This document shows, piece after piece, positions 1 through 10,200 of a DNA stretch of 36,438 nt. This DNA comes from a virus: the IMG/VR virus record IMGVR_UViG_3300018049_000061, positions 1 through 36,438 of that record; one strand, 5' to 3'. The notes below the pieces were generated by a model. It did not search any database and was not told the DNA's origin. It saw only the letters and a program-made list of their open reading frames with translations. Numbering within the stretch: the stretch's first letter is position 1; each line of letters begins with the position of its first letter. The position numbers were made by a program, and so were the translations under genes.

Positions 1-2
1 AG

Positions 3-2849
3 CTTGGCCTAAACAGATTTAAGAATGGTTTCATCGTAGATCCTTTCAACGATCTTACCGTTGCTGATGTATCGGACCCATTCTTCAAAGCAGCAGTACC
101 TTTTAATCAAAAGATATTGACACCTGCCTTGAAAACATTTCCAATTGATTTGGTTTATAAAACAAGCTCTGGTGCTTCTATTTTCCCGGCACCAAGTAAT
201 CCCAAGGCAGCAACTCTGGGTAGAGATGCTAGTGTAGAAATTCTTTCTCAAACTTATGCAACTGGATTTAGAAACTGCGTAAGTAATGCTTACAGTTACA
301 GAGGTGTTGGTGAAATTTCACCTCCATACGATGCGGCGTATGATACTACAGTGAATCCAGCAGAAATCAATATTGATATGACCGCTGCATTCACGGATTT
401 CGTCGATAATCTCCAAGAGTTTATTCCTCTTACCGATGTGACCACAGAAAGAGTTGTGGGGCCGTTAGAGACTTGGAATGATGTCGGACCTGGTTGGGCT
501 CCCCCAAGAATGGCTAATTGGGGTAACTGGGGTGATTTCCAATTCCCAGGTGCTGGAAACACATTCACCCAGAGAATTGAAACGACAACCAGAAGCATCG
601 AATTGAATCAAGCTGCACAAGTTCAGAATATTCAGGTTGGAGAATTCGTACGGAATTTCAATTTTGAACCTTATATGGCTGGCCGAGACGTTAAGATTTA
701 TATGTCGGGTTTGAGACCAGATGCAAGACACTGGTTCTTCTTTGATGGAGTAGATGTTAATCCTCATGTGTTCCCAGGTACAGAAGCAGACAGAGCACAA
801 GACGTGGAGAGAACAAAAGCCGGTGGTGTTGAGGTTACCACAGATTCTAATGGCGTATTAAGAGCGGTCTTTGCTATTCCACCAGAGACGTTCTTCGTCG
901 GTGATCGTGTCCTTGAAATTGTAGATGTCGACACATATGATCAGATAGATTCTGCTGCAATTTCGAAAGGATTTGTCACATATCGAGCCTATAACTTCTC
1001 CGTAGAAAAGACCTCTGTCGGTGTATCTACAAGAGCACCAGATTTCGATATCAACACATCATCTTCTTTCAGAAATGTGGTAAGACGTATTCCTGCTGGA
1101 GATCCTCTTGCTCAAACATTCTTTATTAAGAAAGGTATGGGTCAAGGTAGTAACAGCATATACATTTCCAATATTGACTTGTTCTTTAAGCGTAAGAGTA
1201 CAACCAATGGAGTTACTGTTGAACTGAGAGAGGTGGTCAACGGCTATCCTTCTGGTCAAGTTCTTCCATTCGGAAAGGTCCATAAGTTACCTGGTGATGT
1301 AAATGTGTCAGACGATGCTTCTGTAGCAACAACATTCTCATTTGATGCACCCGTGAGAATGGATGTTGAAAAAGAATATGCAGTATCAATTAAACCTGAT
1401 GCTCAAGATCCTAATTATTTGGCATTCATCTCTCAAGTCGGTGGTGTTGATTTGACACCAGGTGATACCCAAGGATCTGCAATTGTTCAAGACTGGGGTG
1501 ACGGTGTTCTCTTCAGTTCTACTAATAACAGTGCTTGGAGATCTTATCAAGACGAAGATCTGAAATTCACTCTGCGTAGACATAATTTTAATCAGTCTAC
1601 CGGTAGTGTAACACTCACAAATAATAAGAATGAATTCTTTACACTATCCGGTGGTAATGGCAGATTCAAGTTGGGAGAAAAAATCTATCAGACAAAGTCG
1701 AGAGATTCAGCAACAACCGGTAACCTTGGACTTTCTGATTCAGGTGGTGCAAGAGTTACACTAACTGGTACAGCACTTGATCAAACCTATTTCGATGGTG
1801 ATTATATTATCCTAGAGGTAGGAGGTGATAAAGACATCTTTAGAGTTGAGAGTGTACCTGGAGCCACTTCCATCATTGTGAACAAACCAGTAAACCTTGG
1901 TGCAGGGCCGACATTTATAGATACTGGAATTCAACACTCTCCGGTGGTTGTGGGTGAGATTTCTTTCTGGGATCGTAATGATCCTACCAAGATGCATCTA
2001 GAGGCAAGCACTGCTAATTCTACACGATTCTTTACCACTGGTACCATCAACGGCTTGGATAGTGGATTTACTGCAACAATCGATTCGGTAGATAATATTA
2101 ATCTAAGTTATTTCCAGCCCATGATAATGAAGGCTTCTGATTCATCATCTAAGACCAGTGGCTTCGGAACATTCAACCCTTATGATGATGGTAGTACAAC
2201 TTATTCGATGCCGATTAGATTCAATGATAATAACCACTTCAATGTAAGAGGTACTATATTATCAAGTGCAAGTAATATTGTAACGAATCCAAACAGTACT
2301 GCTGAGTTTTCATTGACTATAGAGATGGAAAATTCGGGTGATGTTACTTCCACACCTTTCGTAGATGTGGAAGTTTCGAAAATGATTGCATATCAATATC
2401 AATTAAAAGATACAAGTGCACCGGGTTACAGCCCTCTTTCCAACCCGACCTCGATGTATATTTCAAAAGTAATCGAATTAGCACCAGAACTGGATGCTGA
2501 AGATATTTACGTAGCAACAACGGAATATAGACCACCTGGTTCCACAGTCAAAGTTTATATGAGAGCACAAAATCAATATGACAGCCAATCATTCAAAGAA
2601 GTACCTTGGGTAGAACTTGAATGCTTTGAAGGTTCCGATGTAAATTCTTCTATATCCGATATTAATGATTATAGGGAATTTGGCTACAGGCTTCCAGAAA
2701 ATTATTCGGGGTTGTATCAATATGCAAGCAATGCCGGACTTAAGAATTTTTCTGGGTTCCGTAGATTTGCTATAAAAATTGAATTGATTTCACCAAACGT
2801 ACATACTGCACCGACATTAAGGGATTATAGGGCGATTGCAGTTACATAA
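3..2849 (+). CDS. large virion structural protein, DUF4815-like (5' end outside window)
   Basis: The frame is open from the left edge (first codons read LGLNRFKNGFIVDPFND) to TAA at 2847-2849, giving 948 residues of a longer protein. A TTG at 117 is not a believable start because homologous-looking sequence continues upstream of it. Signatures I associate with large structural proteins of marine T4-like phages are the opening GLNRFKNGF block, a MSGLRPDARHWFFFDGVDV segment near residues 230-250 of the visible part, and a DPLAQTFFIKKG block followed by a beta-rich carbohydrate-module-like stretch with VELREVVNGYPSGQ and NVSDDASVATTFSFD. The C-terminal third is beta-rich, with no signal peptide or membrane segment. 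It is probably a baseplate-periphery or fibre-connecting protein exposed on the virion; its position next to the fibre genes agrees. The exact role is inferred, and the family name DUF4815 is a recollection from pattern, not a search result. Confidence 0.72.
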   Translation, partial: LGLNRFKNGFIVDPFNDLTVADVSDPFFKAAVPFNQKILTPALKTFPIDLVYKTSSGASIFPAPSNPKAATLGRDASVEILSQTYATGFRNCVSNAYSYRGVGEISPPYDAAYDTTVNPAEINIDMTAAFTDFVDNLQEFIPLTDVTTERVVGPLETWNDVGPGWAPPRMANWGNWGDFQFPGAGNTFTQRIETTTRSIELNQAAQVQNIQVGEFVRNFNFEPYMAGRDVKIYMSGLRPDARHWFFFDGVDVNPHVFPGTEADRAQDVERTKAGGVEVTTDSNGVLRAVFAIPPETFFVGDRVLEIVDVDTYDQIDSAAISKGFVTYRAYNFSVEKTSVGVSTRAPDFDINTSSSFRNVVRRIPAGDPLAQTFFIKKGMGQGSNSIYISNIDLFFKRKSTTNGVTVELREVVNGYPSGQVLPFGKVHKLPGDVNVSDDASVATTFSFDAPVRMDVEKEYAVSIKPDAQDPNYLAFISQVGGVDLTPGDTQGSAIVQDWGDGVLFSSTNNSAWRSYQDEDLKFTLRRHNFNQSTGSVTLTNNKNEFFTLSGGNGRFKLGEKIYQTKSRDSATTGNLGLSDSGGARVTLTGTALDQTYFDGDYIILEVGGDKDIFRVESVPGATSIIVNKPVNLGAGPTFIDTGIQHSPVVVGEISFWDRNDPTKMHLEASTANSTRFFTTGTINGLDSGFTATIDSVDNINLSYFQPMIMKASDSSSKTSGFGTFNPYDDGSTTYSMPIRFNDNNHFNVRGTILSSASNIVTNPNSTAEFSLTIEMENSGDVTSTPFVDVEVSKMIAYQYQLKDTSAPGYSPLSNPTSMYISKVIELAPELDAEDIYVATTEYRPPGSTVKVYMRAQNQYDSQSFKEVPWVELECFEGSDVNSSISDINDYREFGYRLPENYSGLYQYASNAGLKNFSGFRRFAIKIELISPNVHTAPTLRDYRAIAVT

Positions 2850-2861
2850 GGCTTTTAAATT

Positions 2862-3044
2862 ATGCAAAATAGAAGAGATTCCGAAACACAAGCAGTTTTG
2901 AATACAGATGCACATGCTTTTAATAAATACAAAAGGGAAAGAGAATACTATCGAAAAGTCACTCAAATGGAAAAAGACATTGTTGAAATTAGAACTTGTC
3001 TGGTATCTATTTGTCAACGTATGGAAAAATTAGAAAGTAGATAA
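2862..3044 (+). CDS. small coiled-coil protein, probably virion-associated
   Basis: A 60-residue charged protein. From about residue 24 onward it reads as a single amphipathic helix with heptad-like hydrophobics (YYRKVTQMEKDIVEIRTCLV and on to MEKLESR), so a coiled-coil oligomer is likely. The ATG has a ribosome site UAAGG at 2847-2851 that overlaps the stop codon of the preceding gene, and the next gene starts 2 bases after its stop. This tight packing implies translational coupling within one transcript. One cysteine lies mid-helix. I do not recognise a named family. A trimerisation or linker role between its large structural neighbours is plausible but inferred. It is kept as real because of its spacing, ribosome site and non-random composition. 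Confidence 0.7.
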   Translation: MQNRRDSETQAVLNTDAHAFNKYKREREYYRKVTQMEKDIVEIRTCLVSICQRMEKLESR

Positions 3045-3046
3045 CA

Positions 3047-4189
3047 ATGGCCAGAAATATAGTAAATATCGAAACTACACAGACGTTTCAGAATTGGTTA
3101 GATAAGACCAATGAAATGGCCGCGGCATTCCGTACCAACGCGGTAACAGCATCACCGACCGGAGATACAACTGCAGGTAATGCTACTCTTCAAGGAATCT
3201 TTAGTGCAGAAAGTTTGGTTGCAACTAGCGGGGCATTATCTGCGGATGAAATCAGATCTGCTACTGCAAATGAAACAATTGAATTTACCTCCGTTGTTGA
3301 TTTTAATTCCGGCGATCAAGTCACTGCTATTTTCACCAATAATAATGGTGGCAGAACTCGATATACAGATACGACCATTGCTTGGGACGTAGGTCTTAAG
3401 GACAGCGGTGGTAATTTTATCATCGATACTGGCTCCGCACCAATCAAGTTCGAACTGACTACTGCTGGTGTTCTTTCAGTACCTGTATTCCGATCAGATA
3501 ATTATCAGAATGCTGATGGGTCTCCATTCGAGCCAGGTACAACCATTAACGAATTATCTGATATCGGTGATGTATCAACCACGACACCTGCGAATGGTCA
3601 AGTACTCAAGTGGGATGGATCTGAATGGGCACCGGCAAATGATTTGGTCGGTACTGCTACAAGTGGTATTCAAAATGTTGTTGAAGATTCTACCCCTCAG
3701 TTGGGTGGTAATCTAGACCTGAATGGCAGAAGTATTGTAGGTTCGGGTGCCATGCAGATTACCGGTAATATTATCACCACCGGTGGTGTCCTGAGAGCCG
3801 ACGGTACCGGAACTCACACTATAGGTGGTGCGATGAATGTGGGTGATACGGTTACGGTCACAGGAGATGTACATGCGACAGGTAACGTAAGATCAGCCCA
3901 CAGCACATCAGATATTCGTTTAAAAGAAAATTTAATAAGAATTCACAGTCCTTTAGATAAGGTAATGAGCCTTAATGGATATACCTTCAATTATAAGAAC
4001 AACGAAGAAAGATCTGCTGGTCTTATCGCGCAAGAGGTTGAGAAGGTATTGCCTGAAGTTGTTTATGAATTTGAAGAAGAGGGTACCCAGTATAAAGCCC
4101 TACGCTATGAGAATATGGTATCGCTTTTAGTTGAAGCAATTAAAGAATTAAAAGAAGAGATTGAAGAGTTAAAATCTGGGCGCAATTAA
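3047..4189 (+). CDS. short tail-fibre/spike protein with Peptidase_S74 intramolecular chaperone
   Basis: 380 residues. Residues 1-285 form a Gly/Thr/Asn-rich beta-structured shaft. It includes an 'xNELSDIGDVSTTTPANGQVLKWDGSEW' type block near 165-195, common in phage fibres, and short ITGNIITTGGVLRADG strands. The C-terminal ~93 residues match the Peptidase_S74 / intramolecular chaperone autoprocessing domain: SDIRLKEN, then GLIAQEVEKVLPEVV, then a long EAIKELKEEIEELK helix. In this family the Ser of S-D-x-R-x-K and the Lys five residues later form the cleavage dyad. Here they are Ser288 and Lys293, both intact. Family knowledge: the domain trimerises and folds the fibre, then cuts itself off. 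So the mature spike is expected to be about 287 residues long. It lies directly downstream of the 60-residue gene and ends before a late promoter. Confidence 0.88.
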   Translation: MARNIVNIETTQTFQNWLDKTNEMAAAFRTNAVTASPTGDTTAGNATLQGIFSAESLVATSGALSADEIRSATANETIEFTSVVDFNSGDQVTAIFTNNNGGRTRYTDTTIAWDVGLKDSGGNFIIDTGSAPIKFELTTAGVLSVPVFRSDNYQNADGSPFEPGTTINELSDIGDVSTTTPANGQVLKWDGSEWAPANDLVGTATSGIQNVVEDSTPQLGGNLDLNGRSIVGSGAMQITGNIITTGGVLRADGTGTHTIGGAMNVGDTVTVTGDVHATGNVRSAHSTSDIRLKENLIRIHSPLDKVMSLNGYTFNYKNNEERSAGLIAQEVEKVLPEVVYEFEEEGTQYKALRYENMVSLLVEAIKELKEEIEELKSGRN

Positions 4190-4198
4190 TTTGGTTTG

Positions 4199-4206
4199 AA
4201 TAAATA
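4199..4206 (+). promoter_or_regulatory. T4-type late promoter (AATAAATA)
   Basis: AATAAATA differs at one position from the T4 late consensus TATAAATA, which is recognised by a gp55-like sigma factor with a sliding clamp. It lies in the 69-base gap before the giant fibre gene, with no -35 requirement in this class. By T4 geometry transcription would begin near 4212. It is supported by similar octamers in three other inter-gene gaps. Confidence 0.6.
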
Positions 4207-4216
4207 TACCATTGAT

Positions 4217-4258
4217 ATGTATCCGTCTAAATATAAGAAGAAAAAGGGTAAAGACTAA
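4217..4258 (+). other. 13-codon lysine-rich mini-ORF, in frame with and abutting the giant fibre gene
   Basis: ATG at 4217 opens MYPSKYKKKKGKD and ends in TAA at 4256-4258; the giant fibre gene's ATG follows immediately at 4259 in the same reading frame. There is no clear ribosome site before it, and by the geometry of the late promoter at 4199-4206 the transcript would have only about five bases of leader. It could be a leader peptide affecting translation of the 9.5 kb gene, or chance. Translation is not demonstrated. Confidence 0.25.
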
Positions 4259-7200
4259 ATGTCTAAGATTTCAGAACTCGGGCCGATTACAGGTGCCAAT
4301 ACTAGGTCAGAAGACTTATTTGTTATCGTAAACCTAGTACAGGGCGACGACGGTACTAAAAATATTACTCGAAAAGAGCTCGTAGAAGCACTACAGTACG
4401 AGATTTTCAGTAGAATCCGAATCACTGGTGAATCGATCACCACTACCTTCATTTCGAACTCGGATCTTGACAACGTTAGAATCGATAATTCTACGATGGA
4501 AGATTCCGATATTTCTCGTAGTGATTTCAATAACGGTACACTCAGAAATTCATCTGGTGACAATCTTGTAATCATCAACTCTCAATTCAATGACGGTACT
4601 GCTGATAACATCGTTATTACAAATTCCCAATTCAATCAAGGGGATATGGAAGATGTTGATGGCGATAATGTTCGCTTAATCAATTCGACGATTGATGACA
4701 GTGCCATCAGTGATTCAACTGCCAATAACATTAGCATCACAGATTCTACATTTAATAATGGTGCTCTATCTAACAGTACAGCAAATAATTTAGCCATTAC
4801 CGCATCTACATTCGATAATGGTGAATTAACTAACAGCACTGGTGATAACCTAGACATCACAAATTCTAATTTCGAAAATGGTACCATTGCCAATACTCAA
4901 ATCGAAACCTCGGTATTCCAGAATGGTGTTGTTAGAGATTCAGATCTTATTAATGTTGATATTACTGACTCGACATTTGATAATGGTGACCTAACAAATT
5001 CATCCGGCGACAATCTGACGATTGTAAATTCTGATTTCTCCGATGGTACTGGTAATAATAATGTCTTTACCAATACCACAGTAGATAGAAGTTTAATTAC
5101 AAATTCTGAAATTGCAAACACATCATTCACAGGTACGATGGATGGTGTAGTTGCTACTAACATGACCATTACCAGTTCTACTGCTGATGGTTTCAGCCAG
5201 AAGAATTCTACATTCGAAGACGGTGGTATTGACCGTTCGACTTTCGAAAATGGTGTTATCGACAAATCTAAGCTTGTTGATTTCGATATGGAGATCAACG
5301 ATGAGTTCGAACCACATATCGACGAGAACAGCTGGTTTGCACTCAAGAATGAAAAGACTGGAGAGGTTGAGAGAATTACCTATGCTCAATTCTTCAGCGA
5401 GATTTCGAAGACCACTGAATCCGACCTGAAGATTTATGTGGATGCTGCAAAGGGTGATGATGATAATCCCGGCACGGTACTTCAACCAATCAGAACTCTT
5501 GAACGTGCTTCTGAATTGGCAAAAGAAAAGGCTGGTGGTTCTTTCGACCGAAATGCGATCAACAACGCCATTCATATCACGGTAGGCCCGGGTACATATT
5601 ACACGAAAGGTAACATTGCATTACCAGATGATTGTGCCATGACCTCTACTGCTGGTCAGTATGCTACAGTAATCGAGGCTTTGCCAGGATATGAACAGAA
5701 CAACGCAATTCTTGTCGGTTCTGGTAACTACGTACAGGGTTTCGCATTCCAGAATTGGAAGATCGATAACTTCGATTTCCCAGAAGGTGGCTTTGCTTGT
5801 GCTTATAGACCCGGTGCTAAACTACTCCGATCTCCATATATCAGAGACAGCTCCCAGTTGTCTAACTTCCTACGAGAAGACGTAGAACCACCACTCCAGC
5901 CGTTCAATACCAAGGGCAATGTACTTGACCTCGGTAGAGAGTTTATTCTGGAAGTCGGCCATACAGGTGCCTTCTTACAAGACGACGAGATTACATTCTC
6001 CAGTGGTGCGAAAGGCTATATCTCATGGGATGATACAAATGATGCAGATGCTGGTTTAACCCCAGACCTTGCTACAAACCGAAAAATCTTCGTCCGTAAC
6101 CTGAAAAATAATAAAGGTTTTGCTGTAGGCGATACGGTTCGTTCTGAATCTGGTGGTCTTGGTGTTATTCAAGAAATTGGCATCGATAACTTCCCGAACC
6201 CACTTGTCGGTAGAGGTGGTGGATGTATGTTGGCAGATAGAAGAGTCCTAGACCCCGACTCTCTCTACACATATGTTCTCTGCTTTGGTTTTACCCCTCG
6301 TTCTCAAAACGGTATGGGTTATGTAGCAAGAGACGGTGCTGGTGTTAACGGAATTGGTTCTCTGTCTATCTTCGTTCGGGTGGCATTCTATGCTCTGAAC
6401 GGTGGGCAGATGACTCTGAACAACTCTGGTACTCAGTTCGGTGATATCTCAATGAGAGCAAAAGGTAGTACCAAGATCTTTGCTCCGAAAGACACCACAG
6501 CCAATATGCTTGGTAACAGTGCCTTTGCAGATGTAATTACAGATAACGAAGATTTGATCATACAAGATATGGTCGAATACCTCACAGCAAATACAGCATC
6601 TGGTGGTCTTGGTTATACTGGCTACGATGCTGCTAAGTGTGAAAGAGATTCTAAAATTATCATTGATGGTCTTGGATATGATATGTCGCTCGACACCAAC
6701 TACTGGGGTCGACTTGCAGGCATTACATATCGTTCACCCATTTCTAGTAAGGTTGTTGGTGAACAGCTCGAAGCAACACTTGGAGCTAACAGATATTTGC
6801 AAGACAGAATCAATGATGTATTCCAAGGTTCAAACACGGAAATCTTTACAAGAGCAAACACCTCTTGGAATGAACTCTACAATGTAGTAGAATACGGTGA
6901 AGAGAATATGAATCCAATCATATTCGCTGACACTGGTAATTCTGCTAGAACATCTGCAAGAGAAATCATTCAAGACAATAGATCGTTTATCCAAGACGAA
7001 TTGCTCGACTGGATCGATGACAATGACCAATTCTACGCTTATGATAGCGTCAAGTGCCGAAGAGACACAACAGAATATATTCTTCCAGCAGTAAAATATG
7101 ATATGCTACTCGACACCAACTACAACTCGGTGAGAGCAGGTGGTGCATATTACATGAAGTCTGCTGAGAAGGTTGTCGGCCAACAAAGAAATGAAACGAT

Positions 7201-10200
7201 TGCAGCATATAAGAGACTGAAAGAACAGACCAATGAGTTGATTGATGCTAATTCTTTCATTGGAACAACGCGTGTTGATGAAGGTTTTGATGAGATCATT
7301 GCTGCCCTTGATAACCGAGGCACATTATATACACCTACAGATGCGACATATGACCCAGATACTGGTCTCATGGTTGCAACAATCGGTGCTCATACACTCA
7401 CCGTTGGAAGAAAGATTCTTATCGGTGAAGGTGGAATCACATTTAGTTGCGGCACAGATGGTAACGTAACTCAAATTTCTCACCCAAGACCAACAGATCC
7501 TGCATTCAACAGCCCGTTGGAAATCTTGGCCGTTACAGCAACCACGATTACAGTTGACGTTGGAACATCTTTCTATAAAGGTGTACACACATTCGTATCG
7601 GCACTAGATAACTCAATCATCGAATTGGGCTCTGAAATTACTTTCTCAGACGATGCAGCAATCCCTGCTGACAGACGTAATGCAAGAAAGCAACTGCAGG
7701 CTAACAGAGGTTTCTTGCAGGATATGGTTATAGGATATATCGACAATAACTATTTCCTATACGACTCTGAAAAGTGTGAGCGTGATATGACTCAATACAT
7801 TCTACCTGCGGTAGAAAGAGACGTTATCACTGGATCCAATTTCAATGCTCGTCAAACAGGTATTGCTTACAGAGCCGGCACGATGGGTGCCGAGACAGTG
7901 GTCAGACAGCAATTACCAGAGACTGTTGGCGCAATCGAACATCTGAAAGGTTTAACCACTGCTGGGGTAAATGATCCAGCTGCATCTCACAGAGCAGAAG
8001 AATCGTTTAATCAGATTATTGATATTGTTAATAGCAATGGTAAGACATATACTCCTACGTCTGGAACAACATATGATCCTGATACTGGTCAAATGATATT
8101 AGAGATTGGCTCTCATGATCTGCAAGAAGGTCAATCTATTATCATTGCAGACGAGAGTGTTACCTTTACCTGTGCACTAGATTCTAATGTGACGCAACAT
8201 TCTTACCCACAGAAAGGTCATCCTGCATATAGAACTCCCGTAACAATTAACAAGGTTACAGCGACCACTATATCCGTCAATGTTGGTGGATATGAGAATG
8301 GTACGGTTCACACATTTGTAAGTGCAACTGCTGATTGTATTAAGGCTGGTTCTTATATCAGTACATATACTCCATCTGATGCTCAATACGATCCAACTAA
8401 TGGCGTAATGGTTGCAGTTATAGGCAAACACAATTTGGTCAAGGGAGATTACATTCAATTCAAACCTTTGAGTATTACGTTTGAATGTAACGGAGATCAG
8501 ATTACACACCCAAGACCTACTGATCCATTCTATAATAAGCAAATTAAAGTTGATGCAGTAACAGCAACATCGATCACAATGAATGTTGGTGATGCTGGTG
8601 GTTATACGGGTGCCCATACATTTGTAAGTGCAGAAGTTGGTGCGATCGAAGCAGATCCTATCATTTGGACAGATCCTGCAACATATCTGGATTACTATAC
8701 ACCGACGGATGCGACATATGATCCTAGTACGGGTATCAGTACGGTCACATTACCAGGTCATGATATTGAAATTGGTGATTATGTTGAATTTGCTCCTTAT
8801 AGTTTCACATTTACTTGTGCGGATGATGGCAATGCTACTGAGCATTCTTATCCTCGTAAGGGTGACAGTAATTATCGTGAAACAATGGAAGTCACCAACG
8901 TCGCTGGAGATGTTATCACGGTTAATGTTGGTGGAACCGGTGGTGGTGGGTTACACACATTTGTAAGTGCATCAGATGCTGCCGTTGCTAAGACAACTTA
9001 TAATTCTCAGGGTCAAAGAGCAAGAGAACAATTACAAGCTAACAGAACATTCCTCCAAGAAGAGGTAATGGCCTTCCTCGATACGCAATACTTTGTCTTT
9101 GATGGCGATAAGTGTTCAAGAGACACAGGATATATTCTTGAAGCTGTCAGACGTGACGTATCTACTGGGTCGAATTATAATTCGGTCTATGCTGGTCTTG
9201 CATATCGTGCAGGAACTACCAGTGGAGATTATGTCATTTCAGACCAACTTCCACAAACCGTTGCTGCAATAGGTTATCTGAAAGATGAAATTGCAAGCAG
9301 AGTAACTGGTTCAGAGTTGACTGCCGCTAATGCAGGATTCGATGAGATTATCGATATCTTGAGTAATGGTACAGGAAATGCAGATACCTTGAATTTTGGA
9401 ACTGCAACTGTTGGTATTACTGGTCAAAACGGCAGATTACATTTACAAGCAAATAAGACATTCTTGCAAGAAGAAGCAATTGCGTACATTGCACAAGAAT
9501 TCCCCGGCTTTGTTTATGATCAAGCCAAGTGCAGAAGAGATATTGGTTATCTAGTAGATGCAATTTCTTTCGATATTTCTCATGGGTCTAATACCTCTGC
9601 AATCAATTTTGCTAGATTGTATTTCGATAAGGGTATTAGTACACTGCCTGAAAATCAAAAGGCTAAGACCGCAGAGGTTTATGAACACCTTGCAAATGTT
9701 GCTTCTAATATTGTACAAGCAATTGGTGTTACACCCACCACAGGCAATGCACAAAGTCAAGATATTGCAAATGCCGATGCTGGAATTGAAATTGCTAAGA
9801 GAACATATGATCTGATGGATCTTACTGCTAAGGTGATCAGAGAGGATACTCTTGATTGGTTGCCAACAGCAATTGAACCCGGTTACAACACCGTGGCTCA
9901 GATGACAGCATCTAATACAATTGATGGAATTACAGAATCACTTCAGGGTGGTGTAATTAAGTACCTCAGAGAATTCCACAACGGTCTTCCTTATAATAAA
10001 GAAAAGTGCTACAGAGATGTCGGTCTCATTACCGATGCAATTTCTAAGGATATCGAATACGGTGGAAATGCATCCACAATCGAAGCTGCAAAATATTACT
10101 TCACGGTCGATGAAAGACTTGCATCTTCTTATGAAGAACTCAGAACCAAGAACGTTCTTTCTATTCCAGTAACAGGTCAGTTCTCTGTGCTGGATGATCT

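Noticed and set aside
117-119. TTG as start of the first gene
   Set aside because: The frame stays open to the left edge and the upstream residues (GLNRFKNGF...) fit the same protein, so the gene simply begins outside the window.
2932-2939. AATAAATA octamers inside coding regions (2932, 12754, 32493) as promoters
   Set aside because: One-mismatch octamers are expected by chance in AT-rich coding sequence; kept only where they lie in gaps or match exactly.
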